A stretch of 60,760 nucleotides of DNA from Thiocystis minor (lineage in GTDB: Bacteria; Pseudomonadota; Gammaproteobacteria; Chromatiales; Chromatiaceae). The DNA is taken from positions 1 through 60,760 of the forward strand of contig NZ_NHSQ01000087.1 in NCBI RefSeq assembly GCF_016653465.1. The letters are read 5' to 3'. The position numbers and the translations under genes are program-made. Of this stretch, positions 48,858 through 57,791 are shown one piece after another (position 1 is the stretch's first letter; the number at the start of each line of letters is the position of its first letter). The notes under the pieces are model-generated. The model did no database searches, was not told the origin of the DNA, and saw only the letters and a program-made list of their open reading frames with translations.

Positions 48858-48928
48858 GGTCTGGATTGCGATACCGGTGTTAAGTGCGCGTTCGGGCGAG
48901 CATGATCGGCTGGCGCACAAAGAGGGCT

Positions 48929-48956
48929 ATCCTAGATCGCGTGGCTCTCTTGTCAA
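48929..48956 (-). promoter_or_regulatory. bioB promoter overlapping the BirA operator
   Basis: On the minus strand a perfect -35 TTGACA (complement of 48951-48956) and TAGGAT (complement of 48929-48934) are 16 bp apart and face bioB. The -35 lies inside the left half-site of the BirA operator, so repressor binding would block RNA polymerase directly. Confidence 0.65.
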
Positions 48957-48982
48957 CCAATCTTCGATTTTTTGGTTTACAA
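48950..48982. promoter_or_regulatory. BirA biotin operator between bioB and comF
   Basis: TTGTCAACC (48950-48958), 15 bp, GGTTTACAA (48974-48982). The BirA consensus is TTGTAAACC-N14..16-GGTTTACAA, so only one position differs. The site lies in the divergent bioB/comF spacer, overlaps the bioB -35 and ends immediately before the likely comF ATG (48983). Confidence 0.85.
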
Positions 48983-49693
48983 ATGATTCAGCCAATCGCT
49001 TTTGCATCTCTGATCTCGGTCCTGTTTCCCGCGACCTGCGTACTGTGCGGGGCACCGGGCGTGGGCGGTCGGGATCTCTGCGCCGGTTGCAAGGCGGAGC
49101 TGCCGTGGAATCGAGAGTCGTGCATCCGCTGCGCGCTGCCGTTCGAGGGACCGGTTCCTCCAGGAACGCTCTGTGGGCGGTGCCAGAAAAAACCCCCGCC
49201 CTTTGAACGCTGTATCACGGCCTTTCGCTATGAGTCGGCCGTGCCGTCGCTGGTGGTTGGGGCGAAGTTTCGCGGTCGGCTCAATCATGCCCGCCTGCTG
49301 GGGCAGTGTCTGGCCGAGACGGTGCGGGAGCATGCTCTGGCGTTGCCGGATGTCCTGGCGCCGGTTCCGCTGCATTTTGGGCGGTTGCGCAAGCGTGGCT
49401 ACAATCAGGCGCTCGAAATTGCCCGGGTTCTTGGTCGAGAGCTGGATTTGCCGGTCGATGCACAGGGTTGTCTCCGGATCGCGGCAACGCCGCCCCAGGT
49501 CGGACTCGATCCGCGCGCGCGTCGTCGTAATCTTCGTGGGGCATTCGCCTTGACCCGCCAGCCGCCCTGGAAGCGGGTGGCGATCGTGGACGACGTGGTA
49601 ACCACCGGCAGCACCGTGGCCGAATTGAGCCGCGTGTTTCTCAAGGCAGGGGTGGAGCAGGTCGATGTCTGGGCCGTGGCGCGGACGTCTTGA
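48983..49693 (+). CDS. comF: ComF-family phosphoribosyltransferase-like protein
   Basis: The 236-aa protein has an N-terminal zinc-finger-like region ('LFPATCVLCGAPGVGGRDLC', 'AGCKAEL...CIRCALP', 'GTLCGRCQKKPPPF'). A PRTase domain follows, with 'LAPVPLHFGRLRKRGYNQAL' and the PRPP motif 'VAIVDDVVTTGSTVAELSRV'. ComF proteins take part in DNA uptake or related DNA metabolism. I prefer ATG 48983 because it begins the family sequence (MIQPIAFASL); an ATG at 48884 would place the BirA operator inside the coding region. It is divergent from bioB. Confidence 0.9.
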   Translation: MIQPIAFASLISVLFPATCVLCGAPGVGGRDLCAGCKAELPWNRESCIRCALPFEGPVPPGTLCGRCQKKPPPFERCITAFRYESAVPSLVVGAKFRGRLNHARLLGQCLAETVREHALALPDVLAPVPLHFGRLRKRGYNQALEIARVLGRELDLPVDAQGCLRIAATPPQVGLDPRARRRNLRGAFALTRQPPWKRVAIVDDVVTTGSTVAELSRVFLKAGVEQVDVWAVARTS

Positions 49694-49711
49694 TTCGGCA
49701 TTGCAGAGCCG

Positions 49712-50974
49712 TCAGGGTTCCCGAAACAGCCGACGGGTCTCGATCCGGCGATCGATGTGGACGATCAGGCGTTGATAGTCTCCATGGTTGGTGCCGCCAA
49801 AGTTGGCCGCGAACGTTCGCTGGTCGATGCCTTCGGGCAGTCCATCGAGCGTTGGCATGAAGTCTTCCTCGGTCAAACCCTGTTCCGCGATCCCTTGCAC
49901 GCGCCGGGCGCTTTCTCGGTCGGCGGTCGCGAGTCGAGCCAGCCGAATCCCCGCGCGGTTGGCCGCCATATCCGCGAAGCTGAAACCGCTGCCACCCTTG
50001 GCGTCGGACATCTCTTTATACCAGCCCATTATCCCGGACAGCGTGTCGTCGCCCTGGATCGCCAGGGCCGCCGAGGTCATGAAATGCTGGCTCAGATCGC
50101 GGCGGCCGCGCAACAGAACCGGACGTGGATGACGAGGCTTGGCGCTGGTGGCAGAGTCGGCAGGTTCACGGATGGTCCGTCCGTTCACGTACGCGGCGAG
50201 CGTCAGGATCAGGGCGCGATTCTCTGCGATCGGATCGGCGCTCGGGGGTTGCGCGCCAGCCTTGGCCAGGAGATGCGCCAGCAGGTCGGCGAGCTGGAGC
50301 GGCTGACGCCTTGGTCCTCGCGCGACTTGACGCGTCAGATAGTCCTGATAGCGCAAGAGATTTGGCAAATCGGTTTCGGCGACGAAGCCGCTGCTGATCC
50401 GCTCCAGTAGATCGGGACGCCATTCATAGGCGATGCGTATCTGGTCGTCATTCAGCTCGACCCGCTGGAGTAACTCTGTGCTCTCCACCGCCGTCAGCGC
50501 GCGATCCGCCAGCGTCTGGACCAGTGCTCCAGGGATTGGAAGGCCCGCCAGTCGAGCCGTTTCGATCTTTGGAAGGTGTCCGTCCTCGACCAGCGTCAGC
50601 TCCAGGTTGATAAAGCCTCCGAGCGGGTTCCAGGGGAGCGCCAGCGAGGTGGCGAGGTGAGCGCGGCCATCGTCCAGGCGGAGCGACGCGCGCCCCTGAC
50701 CGAGTCGGTTGAGCAGTTCGTTGGCGAGCAGATTGGTCTCGCGCTCGGTGAGGACGACCGTGATCAATTCACCCGATTGGCTGCCCCGCAGTCGCAGTCG
50801 ATTGGTTGCGATCCAGTGTCTCGCCCAGGCGTGTTCCTGAGCGGTGATGGCGGGATCTTTCTCGACGAGGGGCTGGGTGTCCAGGAACAGCAGGGCGCCG
50901 AGGGTCACGGCAACGATGATGATGATGATGGCCAGCCAACCGAGGGGCAAACGGTGCATGGAGCGTTTTAACAC
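49712..50974 (-). CDS. Membrane-anchored conserved hypothetical protein
   Basis: The 420-aa protein has a single N-terminal transmembrane helix (LPLGWLAIIIIIVAVTLGAL, about 9-28) and a large periplasmic region. Two parts can be seen: a beta-rich half (about 60-200, 'RASLRLDDGRAHLATSLALP') and a helical half (about 240-400, 'ENRALILTLAAYVNGRTIRE', 'SQHFMTSAALAIQGDDTLSG', 'KGGSGFSFADMAANRAGIRL'). I cannot name the family, though the pattern feels conserved. It is downstream of the transglutaminase gene (3-bp gap) and is probably in the same operon. Confidence 0.65.
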   Translation of the reverse strand: MLKRSMHRLPLGWLAIIIIIVAVTLGALLFLDTQPLVEKDPAITAQEHAWARHWIATNRLRLRGSQSGELITVVLTERETNLLANELLNRLGQGRASLRLDDGRAHLATSLALPWNPLGGFINLELTLVEDGHLPKIETARLAGLPIPGALVQTLADRALTAVESTELLQRVELNDDQIRIAYEWRPDLLERISSGFVAETDLPNLLRYQDYLTRQVARGPRRQPLQLADLLAHLLAKAGAQPPSADPIAENRALILTLAAYVNGRTIREPADSATSAKPRHPRPVLLRGRRDLSQHFMTSAALAIQGDDTLSGIMGWYKEMSDAKGGSGFSFADMAANRAGIRLARLATADRESARRVQGIAEQGLTEEDFMPTLDGLPEGIDQRTFAANFGGTNHGDYQRLIVHIDRRIETRRLFREP

Positions 50975-50977
50975 GGC

Positions 50978-51880
50978 TTAAACGGGTGGCACCGCCGGCA
51001 CGGGGTCGGCGATCCGGTTGACATCGACGGCGACCAGCAGATCGTGGGTGCCGCCGCCGTAGAAGATGCCGCGCAGGGGCGTAACATCCTGAAAATCGCG
51101 TCCAACGGCGGTGGTAATGTACTGCTCGCCGGGGATCTGGTCGTTGGTCGGGTCGAAATCGACCCAGCCCAGCTCTGGGATCAGCACCGAGAACCAGGCG
51201 TGCGAGGCGTCGGCCCCCTGGAGTTTGACCTGGCCGGGCGGCGGCAGGGTTTCCAGATAACCGCTGACATAGCGAACCGCCAGACCGAACCCGCGCAACG
51301 CGGCGATGGCGATGTGCGCAAAGTCCTGACAGACGCCGCGCCGCTGTTCCATGACCTCGGCGATTGGCGTGGCGATGGTGGTCGAGTGAGGGTCGTACTC
51401 GAACTCGCGATAGATACGCCCCATCAGATCCCGCGTCGCTTCCAGGATCGGCCGCCCGGCCGGAAAGGAGGCGGCGGCATAGTCGCGGGCGGCTGGGTCC
51501 AGCGGTATCTGGGGCGAGGGGAGGGTGAAGATCCGGGCGTTGGTCATCAGGCCGTCGCCCTTGTCATACAGTCGGGCGACCACCCGTTCCCAGGGTGGTG
51601 TCTTGTCTGATTCGGGGAGCGCGAGGGGGGTCATCTCGATCTCGCTGGTGGCGGTGACTTCCAACGCGTTGTGGGCTTGCTGGATCGAGAAATAATTCAC
51701 CCGGTTCCCGAAAAAATCCTCGTGCTCGCGCATGACGGCCGGCCAGGGATCGACGCGGAGCTGACTCGACAGACAGCGCTGACGCCGGGTCTGGAGCGGT
51801 TTCAGGTGGGCGATGCTATGGCACAGCGAAACCGGTTCGGCATACTCGTAGCGGGTGAGATGCTGGACGCGGAATTTCAT
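50978..51880 (-). CDS. Transglutaminase-like protease/ligase (TGase superfamily)
   Basis: The 300-aa protein has a bacterial TGase N-terminal domain (FRVQHLTRYEYAEPVSLCHS) and a papain-like core. The Cys is in 'RRGVCQDFAHIAIAALRGFG', the His in 'ADASHAWFSVLIPELGWVDF' and the Asp in 'DPTND', forming the expected triad. Its gene overlaps that of the CP-ATP-grasp/Alpha-E fusion by 4 nt. This trio is a known conserved gene set proposed to make or cleave a peptide (genome-context predictions by Iyer and colleagues). The actual substrate is unknown. Confidence 0.9.
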   Translation of the reverse strand: MKFRVQHLTRYEYAEPVSLCHSIAHLKPLQTRRQRCLSSQLRVDPWPAVMREHEDFFGNRVNYFSIQQAHNALEVTATSEIEMTPLALPESDKTPPWERVVARLYDKGDGLMTNARIFTLPSPQIPLDPAARDYAAASFPAGRPILEATRDLMGRIYREFEYDPHSTTIATPIAEVMEQRRGVCQDFAHIAIAALRGFGLAVRYVSGYLETLPPPGQVKLQGADASHAWFSVLIPELGWVDFDPTNDQIPGEQYITTAVGRDFQDVTPLRGIFYGGGTHDLLVAVDVNRIADPVPAVPPV

Positions 51881-54528
51881 GACGTCAGCGTCCCGGTGCG
51901 TCGCAACAGACTGTGCGGCTGCTCCTCGTGGCGGAAATACTGGGCGGTGATGGCATCTGAGATGGCGGCGAGTTCGGTACTCAGGTCGCCGAGCATCTTG
52001 GCTAGAACGACCCGTCGGGTACCCTGTTTATGCGCTTGAATCAAATGGTCGATTTCGGTCAGGCGGATCCCGGTCAGACTTTTGAGAACCAGCTTTTCCG
52101 CCGCGGTGCGTCCGACCGCCAGATCGCCGCGGGGGAGTTCGGTGACCAGGCGTTCGAGCATCGCCAGTTGATAGGCCAGGGCGCGCGGATTGCCTTCGTC
52201 CTGGAGCACCAGATCCAGCAGGGCTCCGACTCGGGTTCCCGCGTGATAGCGGCGCCGGTAAGTGATGAGACTGTCGGTGATGCCGAGAACCGCCTCGATC
52301 ACCATGTTTTCTTCCTGGTCGCCGGCGACCGGTACTAGGGTGGAGTGCAGCAGGCTGGCGATGGCGCTCCCGCGTTCCAAGCGGCGTCCGGTCTCCAGAA
52401 AATGCCAGCCCTCGTTGTGAGTCATGTTCTCTTGGGTCAGACCCGAGAAGGCGACGAGCGAGGTGACCAGGGGGTCGAGCTCGTCGAGTGCCTGCGATAA
52501 CTGGGTGGGCGGATGTTCGGTGAGATTCGCCAGACGGGCTTCGATATCGCTGACGACGCGCCAGGTGTCCGCCGACAGACGTTCGCGCACCGAGTAGGCG
52601 GCCTGTCCCAGCGCCTCCAGCGTGCGCGGCAGTCCGCCGAGTCGCGCGGGGTCGGTGATCAGCGACAGCAGCTCGGGGATCGGATTGCGCAGACGCTCAT
52701 CCGCGCCGGCGCCGACGAAGCCGGGAAAGGATTGGGTCTGGTTGGTCAACGCCTCCAGCAGGGATCTCAGGCACGAAGAGGTGACCTTGGACAGCGGATA
52801 ATCGGCCCGCTCCGAGAACTTGAAAATCGTGATCCGCAGCAGACGCACCAGACCTTCTGCGCGTTCGGCATAACGGCCGATCCAGAACAGATTATCGGCG
52901 ACCCGGCTGGAGACCGTGCTCTCCTGCACGACCGCGGGGGTTTGCGTATCGGACGCGGCCAGCAGACTTTCCTGGCGTTCCGGCTCCGAGGCCAGCACCC
53001 AGACATCCTTGCCCAGTCCGCCGAGTTGATTGGAGACCAGCGCGGTTTCGTGGTTGAGGGCGACACGCCCGAGCCCGCCGGGCATCACGGCGTAGCCATC
53101 TTCTTCCGCGATCAGGAAGGTACGCAGGACGCTGGGGCGCGGTTCCAGATGCTGGTCGATGAGTGCCGGCGCGGTCGAGGGTTGAATCCGTTCGCGGGCG
53201 ACGTAGCCGCCTGGATTGGCCTGGATCGCCTTGATCAGCGCCGTGCGCGCGGCCGGCTCCATCGCGCCGGGAAAGAGTTCCAACTGCCCCGTCGCTCTGG
53301 CGCCCGTCATGAGATGAGCCGACGGGAGGAGCTTGACGACCAGGCGGTCGAGATTGTTCAGCACTTGAGCGAGCGAGCCGGGGTCGCCACACCACCAGGT
53401 TGGGATGTCCGGCAGAACCAGTGACTCGCCCAGAAGCTGCTGGCAAATGTCGGGCAGGAAGGCCGCGAGCGCCGGGTGTTCGAGAATGCCGCTGCCCAGC
53501 GCGTTGGCCAGGATCAGGTTGCCGGCGCGGGCGGCCTGCAACATGCCGGGGACGCCCAGCATGGAGTCCTCGCGCAGTTCCAGCGGATCGCACCAGAGAT
53601 CGTTGACGTGACGCACGACCGCGTCGATACGCTCCAGTCGCCCCAAAGTACGCAACCAGAGCGCGCCATCGCGCACCGAGAGATCCCCGCCCTGGACCAG
53701 GGTATAGCCGAGATAGTTGGCCAGATAGGCGTGTTCGAAATAGGCTTCGTTTTGCGGGCCGGGCGTGAGCACCACGACTCGTGCATGTTCGGCCACGCGC
53801 GGCGCCAATCGCGTCAGGGTGCGGCGCATGGAGCGGAAGAAGCCGGCCAGACGATGCACATGCGAGTCCCGGAACAGACTGGGCAGCACCCGCGATAGCA
53901 CCACGCGATTTTCCAGCGCATAGCCCGCGCCCATGGGGCTTTGCGTCCGGTCGCCGATGACTCGCCAATGGCCATCGGGCAGCCGCGTCAGATCCGCCGC
54001 ATACTGAACCAAGGGGCGCCCACCCGCGATCTCGATGCCGTGGCAAGGGATCAGATAGCTGGCATTGCCGTCGATCAGTTCGGCCGGCAGCAGGCCGGTG
54101 CGGATCAGATTGCGGGGTCCGTAGAGGTCGAGCAGGATCAGGTTGAGGAGTTCGGCGCGCTGGATCAGGCCGCGTTCCAACTCCGCCCACTCATCGCTGC
54201 GGATCAGCATCGGCAGCAGATCCAGTTGCCAGGGACGCGACATGCCCTGCGGATCGCCATGGAGGTTATAAGTGACGCCGTTGTCGCGAATCAGACGCGA
54301 GGCCTCACGCCAGCGCTCCTCAATGCCAACGGAACCCAGCGTGCGCAGGGCATCGAGCAGATATTGCCATTGCGGACGCACCTCGCCATCGGCGGTGCGC
54401 ATTTCGTCATAGCGGTCGGCCAGAGGCGAATAGACATCGACCAGACCGGGGTTTTCTGGAATGGGCGCCAGATCGGGGGCGGGCATGAATCTAAGGCTCT
54501 TTCTGGGGCGCGGAGTTGGATTAGACAC
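51877..54528 (-). CDS. Circularly permuted ATP-grasp / Alpha-E fusion protein
   Basis: The 883-aa protein fuses two modules usually encoded separately. The N-terminal CP-ATP-grasp domain (about 40-510) has 'QLDLLPMLIRSDEWAELERG', 'YGPRNLIRTGLLPAELIDGN' and 'EHARVVVLTPGPQNEAYFEH', followed by 'GVPGMLQAARAGNLILANAL'. The C-terminal Alpha-E domain (about 555-870) has 'SRVADNLFWIGRYAERAEGL' and 'HFLETGRRLERGSAIASLL'. ATP-grasp enzymes ligate carboxylates to amines, and Alpha-E is an all-helical partner. It is the first gene of an operon with the transglutaminase and a membrane protein, suggesting a periplasm-facing peptide modification pathway. Confidence 0.92.
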   Translation of the reverse strand: MSNPTPRPRKSLRFMPAPDLAPIPENPGLVDVYSPLADRYDEMRTADGEVRPQWQYLLDALRTLGSVGIEERWREASRLIRDNGVTYNLHGDPQGMSRPWQLDLLPMLIRSDEWAELERGLIQRAELLNLILLDLYGPRNLIRTGLLPAELIDGNASYLIPCHGIEIAGGRPLVQYAADLTRLPDGHWRVIGDRTQSPMGAGYALENRVVLSRVLPSLFRDSHVHRLAGFFRSMRRTLTRLAPRVAEHARVVVLTPGPQNEAYFEHAYLANYLGYTLVQGGDLSVRDGALWLRTLGRLERIDAVVRHVNDLWCDPLELREDSMLGVPGMLQAARAGNLILANALGSGILEHPALAAFLPDICQQLLGESLVLPDIPTWWCGDPGSLAQVLNNLDRLVVKLLPSAHLMTGARATGQLELFPGAMEPAARTALIKAIQANPGGYVARERIQPSTAPALIDQHLEPRPSVLRTFLIAEEDGYAVMPGGLGRVALNHETALVSNQLGGLGKDVWVLASEPERQESLLAASDTQTPAVVQESTVSSRVADNLFWIGRYAERAEGLVRLLRITIFKFSERADYPLSKVTSSCLRSLLEALTNQTQSFPGFVGAGADERLRNPIPELLSLITDPARLGGLPRTLEALGQAAYSVRERLSADTWRVVSDIEARLANLTEHPPTQLSQALDELDPLVTSLVAFSGLTQENMTHNEGWHFLETGRRLERGSAIASLLHSTLVPVAGDQEENMVIEAVLGITDSLITYRRRYHAGTRVGALLDLVLQDEGNPRALAYQLAMLERLVTELPRGDLAVGRTAAEKLVLKSLTGIRLTEIDHLIQAHKQGTRRVVLAKMLGDLSTELAAISDAITAQYFRHEEQPHSLLRRTGTLTS

Positions 54529-54558
54529 GCCAAGTCCTGGAGGTGCAAGGCATGCCGA

Positions 54559-56976
54559 CTAATTTTCGAGCGCCCTGGGCGTTAAGGCGAAGGGCTTGGG
54601 CGCGGATTCGTGCTCGAAATGGGGCCTAAACAGAGGTTCTCCGAACAGTGCGCCCTGTCCTTGATGACAGCCGATGGTCAGGAGGAGCTGTCGCTGCTCG
54701 TCGGTGCGCACCCCATCGGCCAGAATCTCCAGATCCAGCGCCTGCGCCATGGCAATCAGTGCCTGGACCACGGCCAAGTCATCGCGCGAATCGGGCAAGG
54801 ACTCGATAAAATTGCGATGAATCCTCAGCGTTTTGATCGGCAGGCGCCGCAATGCCAGCGGTGAGAGCGAGCCGATTCCGATTTCATCCAGCGTAATCGA
54901 GACACCCAGTCGGCACAATCCTTCGAAGACCTCAGCGATCTGTTCGGGGTGTTTCTGAAGCAAGGATCCGTTAAATGCCAGATCCAGCCGGCTGGCCGCC
55001 AATGGGTTTTCCGTCAGCAGGTATTCGAGGGTCTGGGGCAGAGTGCCGCGCACGAGGAGTGCCTCGGAGACAGGAACGGAAAAAATGCCGATGCTCAACC
55101 CATTTTCCAGCCAATGCTGGAACTGCCGGCAGGCCACTGTGAGTGCCCAGTGTCCGAGTTCGGCCATGAAGCCGCATTCATTGGCCAACGGCAGGAAGCG
55201 TTCTGGCGGCATGGTACCGATTTCCTCCTGATCCCAGCGAAGCAGTACCTCGACGCCCACATGAATCCCTGTTTCCAGGTTGGCGCGGGGGCGATAGATC
55301 AGTCGATATTCCCCTTTGTCGAGTCCGCTCCGGAGCCGCTCGATCAGAGACTGGTACTCAGAGACTGCTTCATCGGGCTCGGCCGGCGAGATTCGGAAAC
55401 CGTTGATCCCCTGTCGCTTCGCTTGTCTTAAGGCGGACTCGGCATGGGCGAGCAGGGCGTTGCGGTCGCTCTTCATGCTGGCATCGAAGGCGATGCCGAT
55501 ACACGCAGTGGATGCTATCCGGTGGTTGCTGACCTCGATATCGGTCGACAGGGTTGCCTGAAGACGGCGTGCGATCTCCTCGATCTCCTCGCTCCGGTCA
55601 ATGTCCTCGAAGATGAGCCCAAACTGATCGGCACGGAGCCGGGCCAGGGTATCGGAGGAGCGGATCGCGAGCCGCAACCGGAGCGCGATCGCACGCAACA
55701 GAGCATCGCCGATCAAATGACCCAGGCTTGAGTTGATGTAGGAAAAGTGATCCAGGTCGAACAGCATCAAGGCCAACGGCGAGGCTTTGCGGTGTCCGAG
55801 TTCGATAGCGTGTTCAAGGCGCGATTCGAAGAGCAGGCGGTTGGGCAGTTTGGTCAAGGCGTCGTAATGGATTAAATAGTCGGCGCGACGTTGCGGTGCG
55901 TGATTGCAGTCGGCGAAGACGCCGACGAAATTGACCACCTTGCCATGTGCGTCCAGAACGCGCCGGATGGTGAGTTTTTGCAGATAGATCTCGCCATCCT
56001 TGCGGCGGTTCCAGATCTCGCCCTGCCAGACGCCGCGGCGGGCCAGCAAGCGCCACATACCGATAAAATAACTCTGAGGATGCCAGTGGGAATTCAATAG
56101 ATTGGGTTTGCGGCCCAGCACCTCTGACTCGCTATAGCCAGTGATTCGGGTAAAGGCCGGGTTGCTCGCGACGATATAACCCGCGGCATCCGTGATCAGC
56201 ACGCCCTCGGCAGTGGCCGCGTAGACGGCGGCCGATTGCAGCAGACGCAATTCCGTGTCGCGGGCGATCGTGGTTTGTCGGATGTTGACGACGACGCCGG
56301 TCACCCAGCCCGCGGCGTCGCGGTGAGGAAAGAGACGCACCTCGGCATCGCGAGACGCTCCGTCAAGGGTCGTCTCGCGGATATCCTCAACGTGAATCTG
56401 GCCAGTGTCGAGATCATCGCGGAGATAACGGTCAAGAACCGCGGTCAGTGGATCGTCGTTCCCGATTTCCCTGAAATTATGGTCGAGGATCTCGTCATGC
56501 GAGCGTTTGATGGCGTTGAGGAAGGATGCATTCGCGGCCTTGACGCAACCTCCACGATCCACGAACGCGATCCTGTCGGGAGAGGCGGAGACGATGTCAT
56601 TGGCATAGTGCGCCAGAAGCGGATGCGTGTCGGCTCGCTGAGCGTGTTCCAGAATGATCGAGAGAAGTCGTGGTAGACCTTTCGTGTCTTCGAAAAAGCG
56701 TGTGAAGGCGATAGACAAAGGGCCTGTCTTCACCTTGGCGTTGACGAAATGCAACTCCTGGTAGGCATCACGGGGTTGCGGGGAGTTCAGCAACTCGGTG
56801 AGTAACTGAGTGTCGGTGTCGTGCGCCAGATCGGCAAGAGAGCGCCCGAGGACTTGTGCGTCGGCGTAACCAAGCAGGGCCAGAAAGGCCGGATTCACGG
56901 AGATGATGCGCTGCTGGTGGTCCAGTATCAGCGCGCCCATGGGCAGCGCGGAGAGCAGGGGCATGGAGTTCCACAC
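54559..56976 (-). CDS. PAS-PAS-PAS-GGDEF-EAL protein with degenerate catalytic motifs
   Basis: The 805-aa cytoplasmic protein contains PAS-like domains at about 5-60, 125-235 and 243-360 ('VYAATAEGVLITDAAGYIVA' is classic). A GGDEF domain (365-530) follows in which the active site GGDEF is replaced by RADQF (448-452). In the EAL domain (540-790) EAL becomes EVL (576-578), DDFG becomes DEIG (697-700) and KID becomes RIH (718-720). Several metal- and c-di-GMP-binding residues therefore look lost in both halves. The protein may be a sensor or binding scaffold rather than an enzyme. No neighbour indicates its output. Confidence 0.88.
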   Translation of the reverse strand: MWNSMPLLSALPMGALILDHQQRIISVNPAFLALLGYADAQVLGRSLADLAHDTDTQLLTELLNSPQPRDAYQELHFVNAKVKTGPLSIAFTRFFEDTKGLPRLLSIILEHAQRADTHPLLAHYANDIVSASPDRIAFVDRGGCVKAANASFLNAIKRSHDEILDHNFREIGNDDPLTAVLDRYLRDDLDTGQIHVEDIRETTLDGASRDAEVRLFPHRDAAGWVTGVVVNIRQTTIARDTELRLLQSAAVYAATAEGVLITDAAGYIVASNPAFTRITGYSESEVLGRKPNLLNSHWHPQSYFIGMWRLLARRGVWQGEIWNRRKDGEIYLQKLTIRRVLDAHGKVVNFVGVFADCNHAPQRRADYLIHYDALTKLPNRLLFESRLEHAIELGHRKASPLALMLFDLDHFSYINSSLGHLIGDALLRAIALRLRLAIRSSDTLARLRADQFGLIFEDIDRSEEIEEIARRLQATLSTDIEVSNHRIASTACIGIAFDASMKSDRNALLAHAESALRQAKRQGINGFRISPAEPDEAVSEYQSLIERLRSGLDKGEYRLIYRPRANLETGIHVGVEVLLRWDQEEIGTMPPERFLPLANECGFMAELGHWALTVACRQFQHWLENGLSIGIFSVPVSEALLVRGTLPQTLEYLLTENPLAASRLDLAFNGSLLQKHPEQIAEVFEGLCRLGVSITLDEIGIGSLSPLALRRLPIKTLRIHRNFIESLPDSRDDLAVVQALIAMAQALDLEILADGVRTDEQRQLLLTIGCHQGQGALFGEPLFRPHFEHESAPKPFALTPRALEN

Positions 56977-57068
56977 AGATCGAGTCGGACGAGACGAGTG
57001 GTGGATTATACGCAGAGAATTGCTTCGTTGGGTGCCTGCCGGAAGATTCGTCGCATTTGCGAGGACGG

Positions 57069-57098
57069 CGAAAAGCCGGGCGAAACCCCGGCTTTTCG
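57069..57098. terminator. Terminator-like hairpin between hsp20 and the PAS-GGDEF-EAL gene
   Basis: CGAAAAGCCGGG (57069-57080) pairs perfectly with CCCGGCTTTTCG (57087-57098) over a 6-nt loop. It lies 111 bp beyond the hsp20 stop (minus strand) and 93 bp upstream of the following gene. The stem contains AAAA/TTTT and could terminate in both directions. Confidence 0.6.
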
Positions 57099-57208
57099 TG
57101 TATTCAACCGTGCCAGTGCCTCTGGTCAGGAATGTGTGCTTCTGTTGGGCGATGACACACAGCGACGCATGCGTCTACTGAACGCGGTTGTATTTGGTCG
57201 CGCGCCGC

Positions 57209-57676
57209 TCAGGCCGCTGCTTGCGTCTTGTTGGCCTCGATGGTGCGACCGGCACCGCTGTTGACCTCGATTTTCCGGGGCTTCATCGCCTCCGGTATCT
57301 CGCGCCGCAGGTCGATGTGCAGCAAACCGTTTTCCAGTCGGGCCTCCAGTACCTGCACGTAATCGGCAAGCTGGAATTTCCGTTCGAAGTTGCGGTTGGC
57401 GATGCCGCGGTAGAGGAACTTGCGGTCAGCCGAGTCGGTGTCCTCGGGGCGACCGCCTGACACGGTCAGGATGTTCTCCTTGACCTCCAAACTCAAGTCC
57501 TGCTCGGAAAAGCCGGCGACCGCCATGGTGATACGGTAAGCGTTCTCTCCGTTGACCTCGATATTGTAAGGGGGGTAGCCGCCTGGCTCGGTACGATAGG
57601 CCGTTTCAAGGGCCGAGGTCATCCGGTCGAAGCCGATCATGGAGCGGAACAAGGGTGAAAAGTCGATGGTTGTCAT
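57209..57676 (-). CDS. Hsp20-family small heat-shock protein
   Basis: The 155-aa IbpA-like chaperone starts at ATG 57676 (MTTIDFSPLFRSMIGFDRM...). The alpha-crystallin domain reads 'YPPYNIEVNGENAYRITMAV', 'AGFSEQDLSLEVKENILTVS' and 'GGRPEDTDSADRKFLYRGIA', and ends with 'RKFQLADYVQVLEARLENG' and 'HIDLRREIPE' before the conserved IEV motif. It binds unfolding proteins during heat or oxidative stress. A CTTGAA element occurs upstream, but no convincing sigma32 -10 was found. Confidence 0.93.
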   Translation of the reverse strand: MTTIDFSPLFRSMIGFDRMTSALETAYRTEPGGYPPYNIEVNGENAYRITMAVAGFSEQDLSLEVKENILTVSGGRPEDTDSADRKFLYRGIANRNFERKFQLADYVQVLEARLENGLLHIDLRREIPEAMKPRKIEVNSGAGRTIEANKTQAAA

Positions 57677-57791
57677 GCGACATATCCTCAGGTAGAGCAA
57701 TATGAAAAGGCGCGTTCTCAGTGAACCGCACGGTGTTCAAGCCTCAGTCGAGCGCTTGTGTTATGTAAAGTAGTCATGCTGAAGCGGGATG

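Noticed and set aside
57677-57791. Sigma32 promoter before the hsp20 gene
   Set aside because: A CTTGAA element is present on the minus strand, but no CCCCAT-like -10 at proper spacing was seen.
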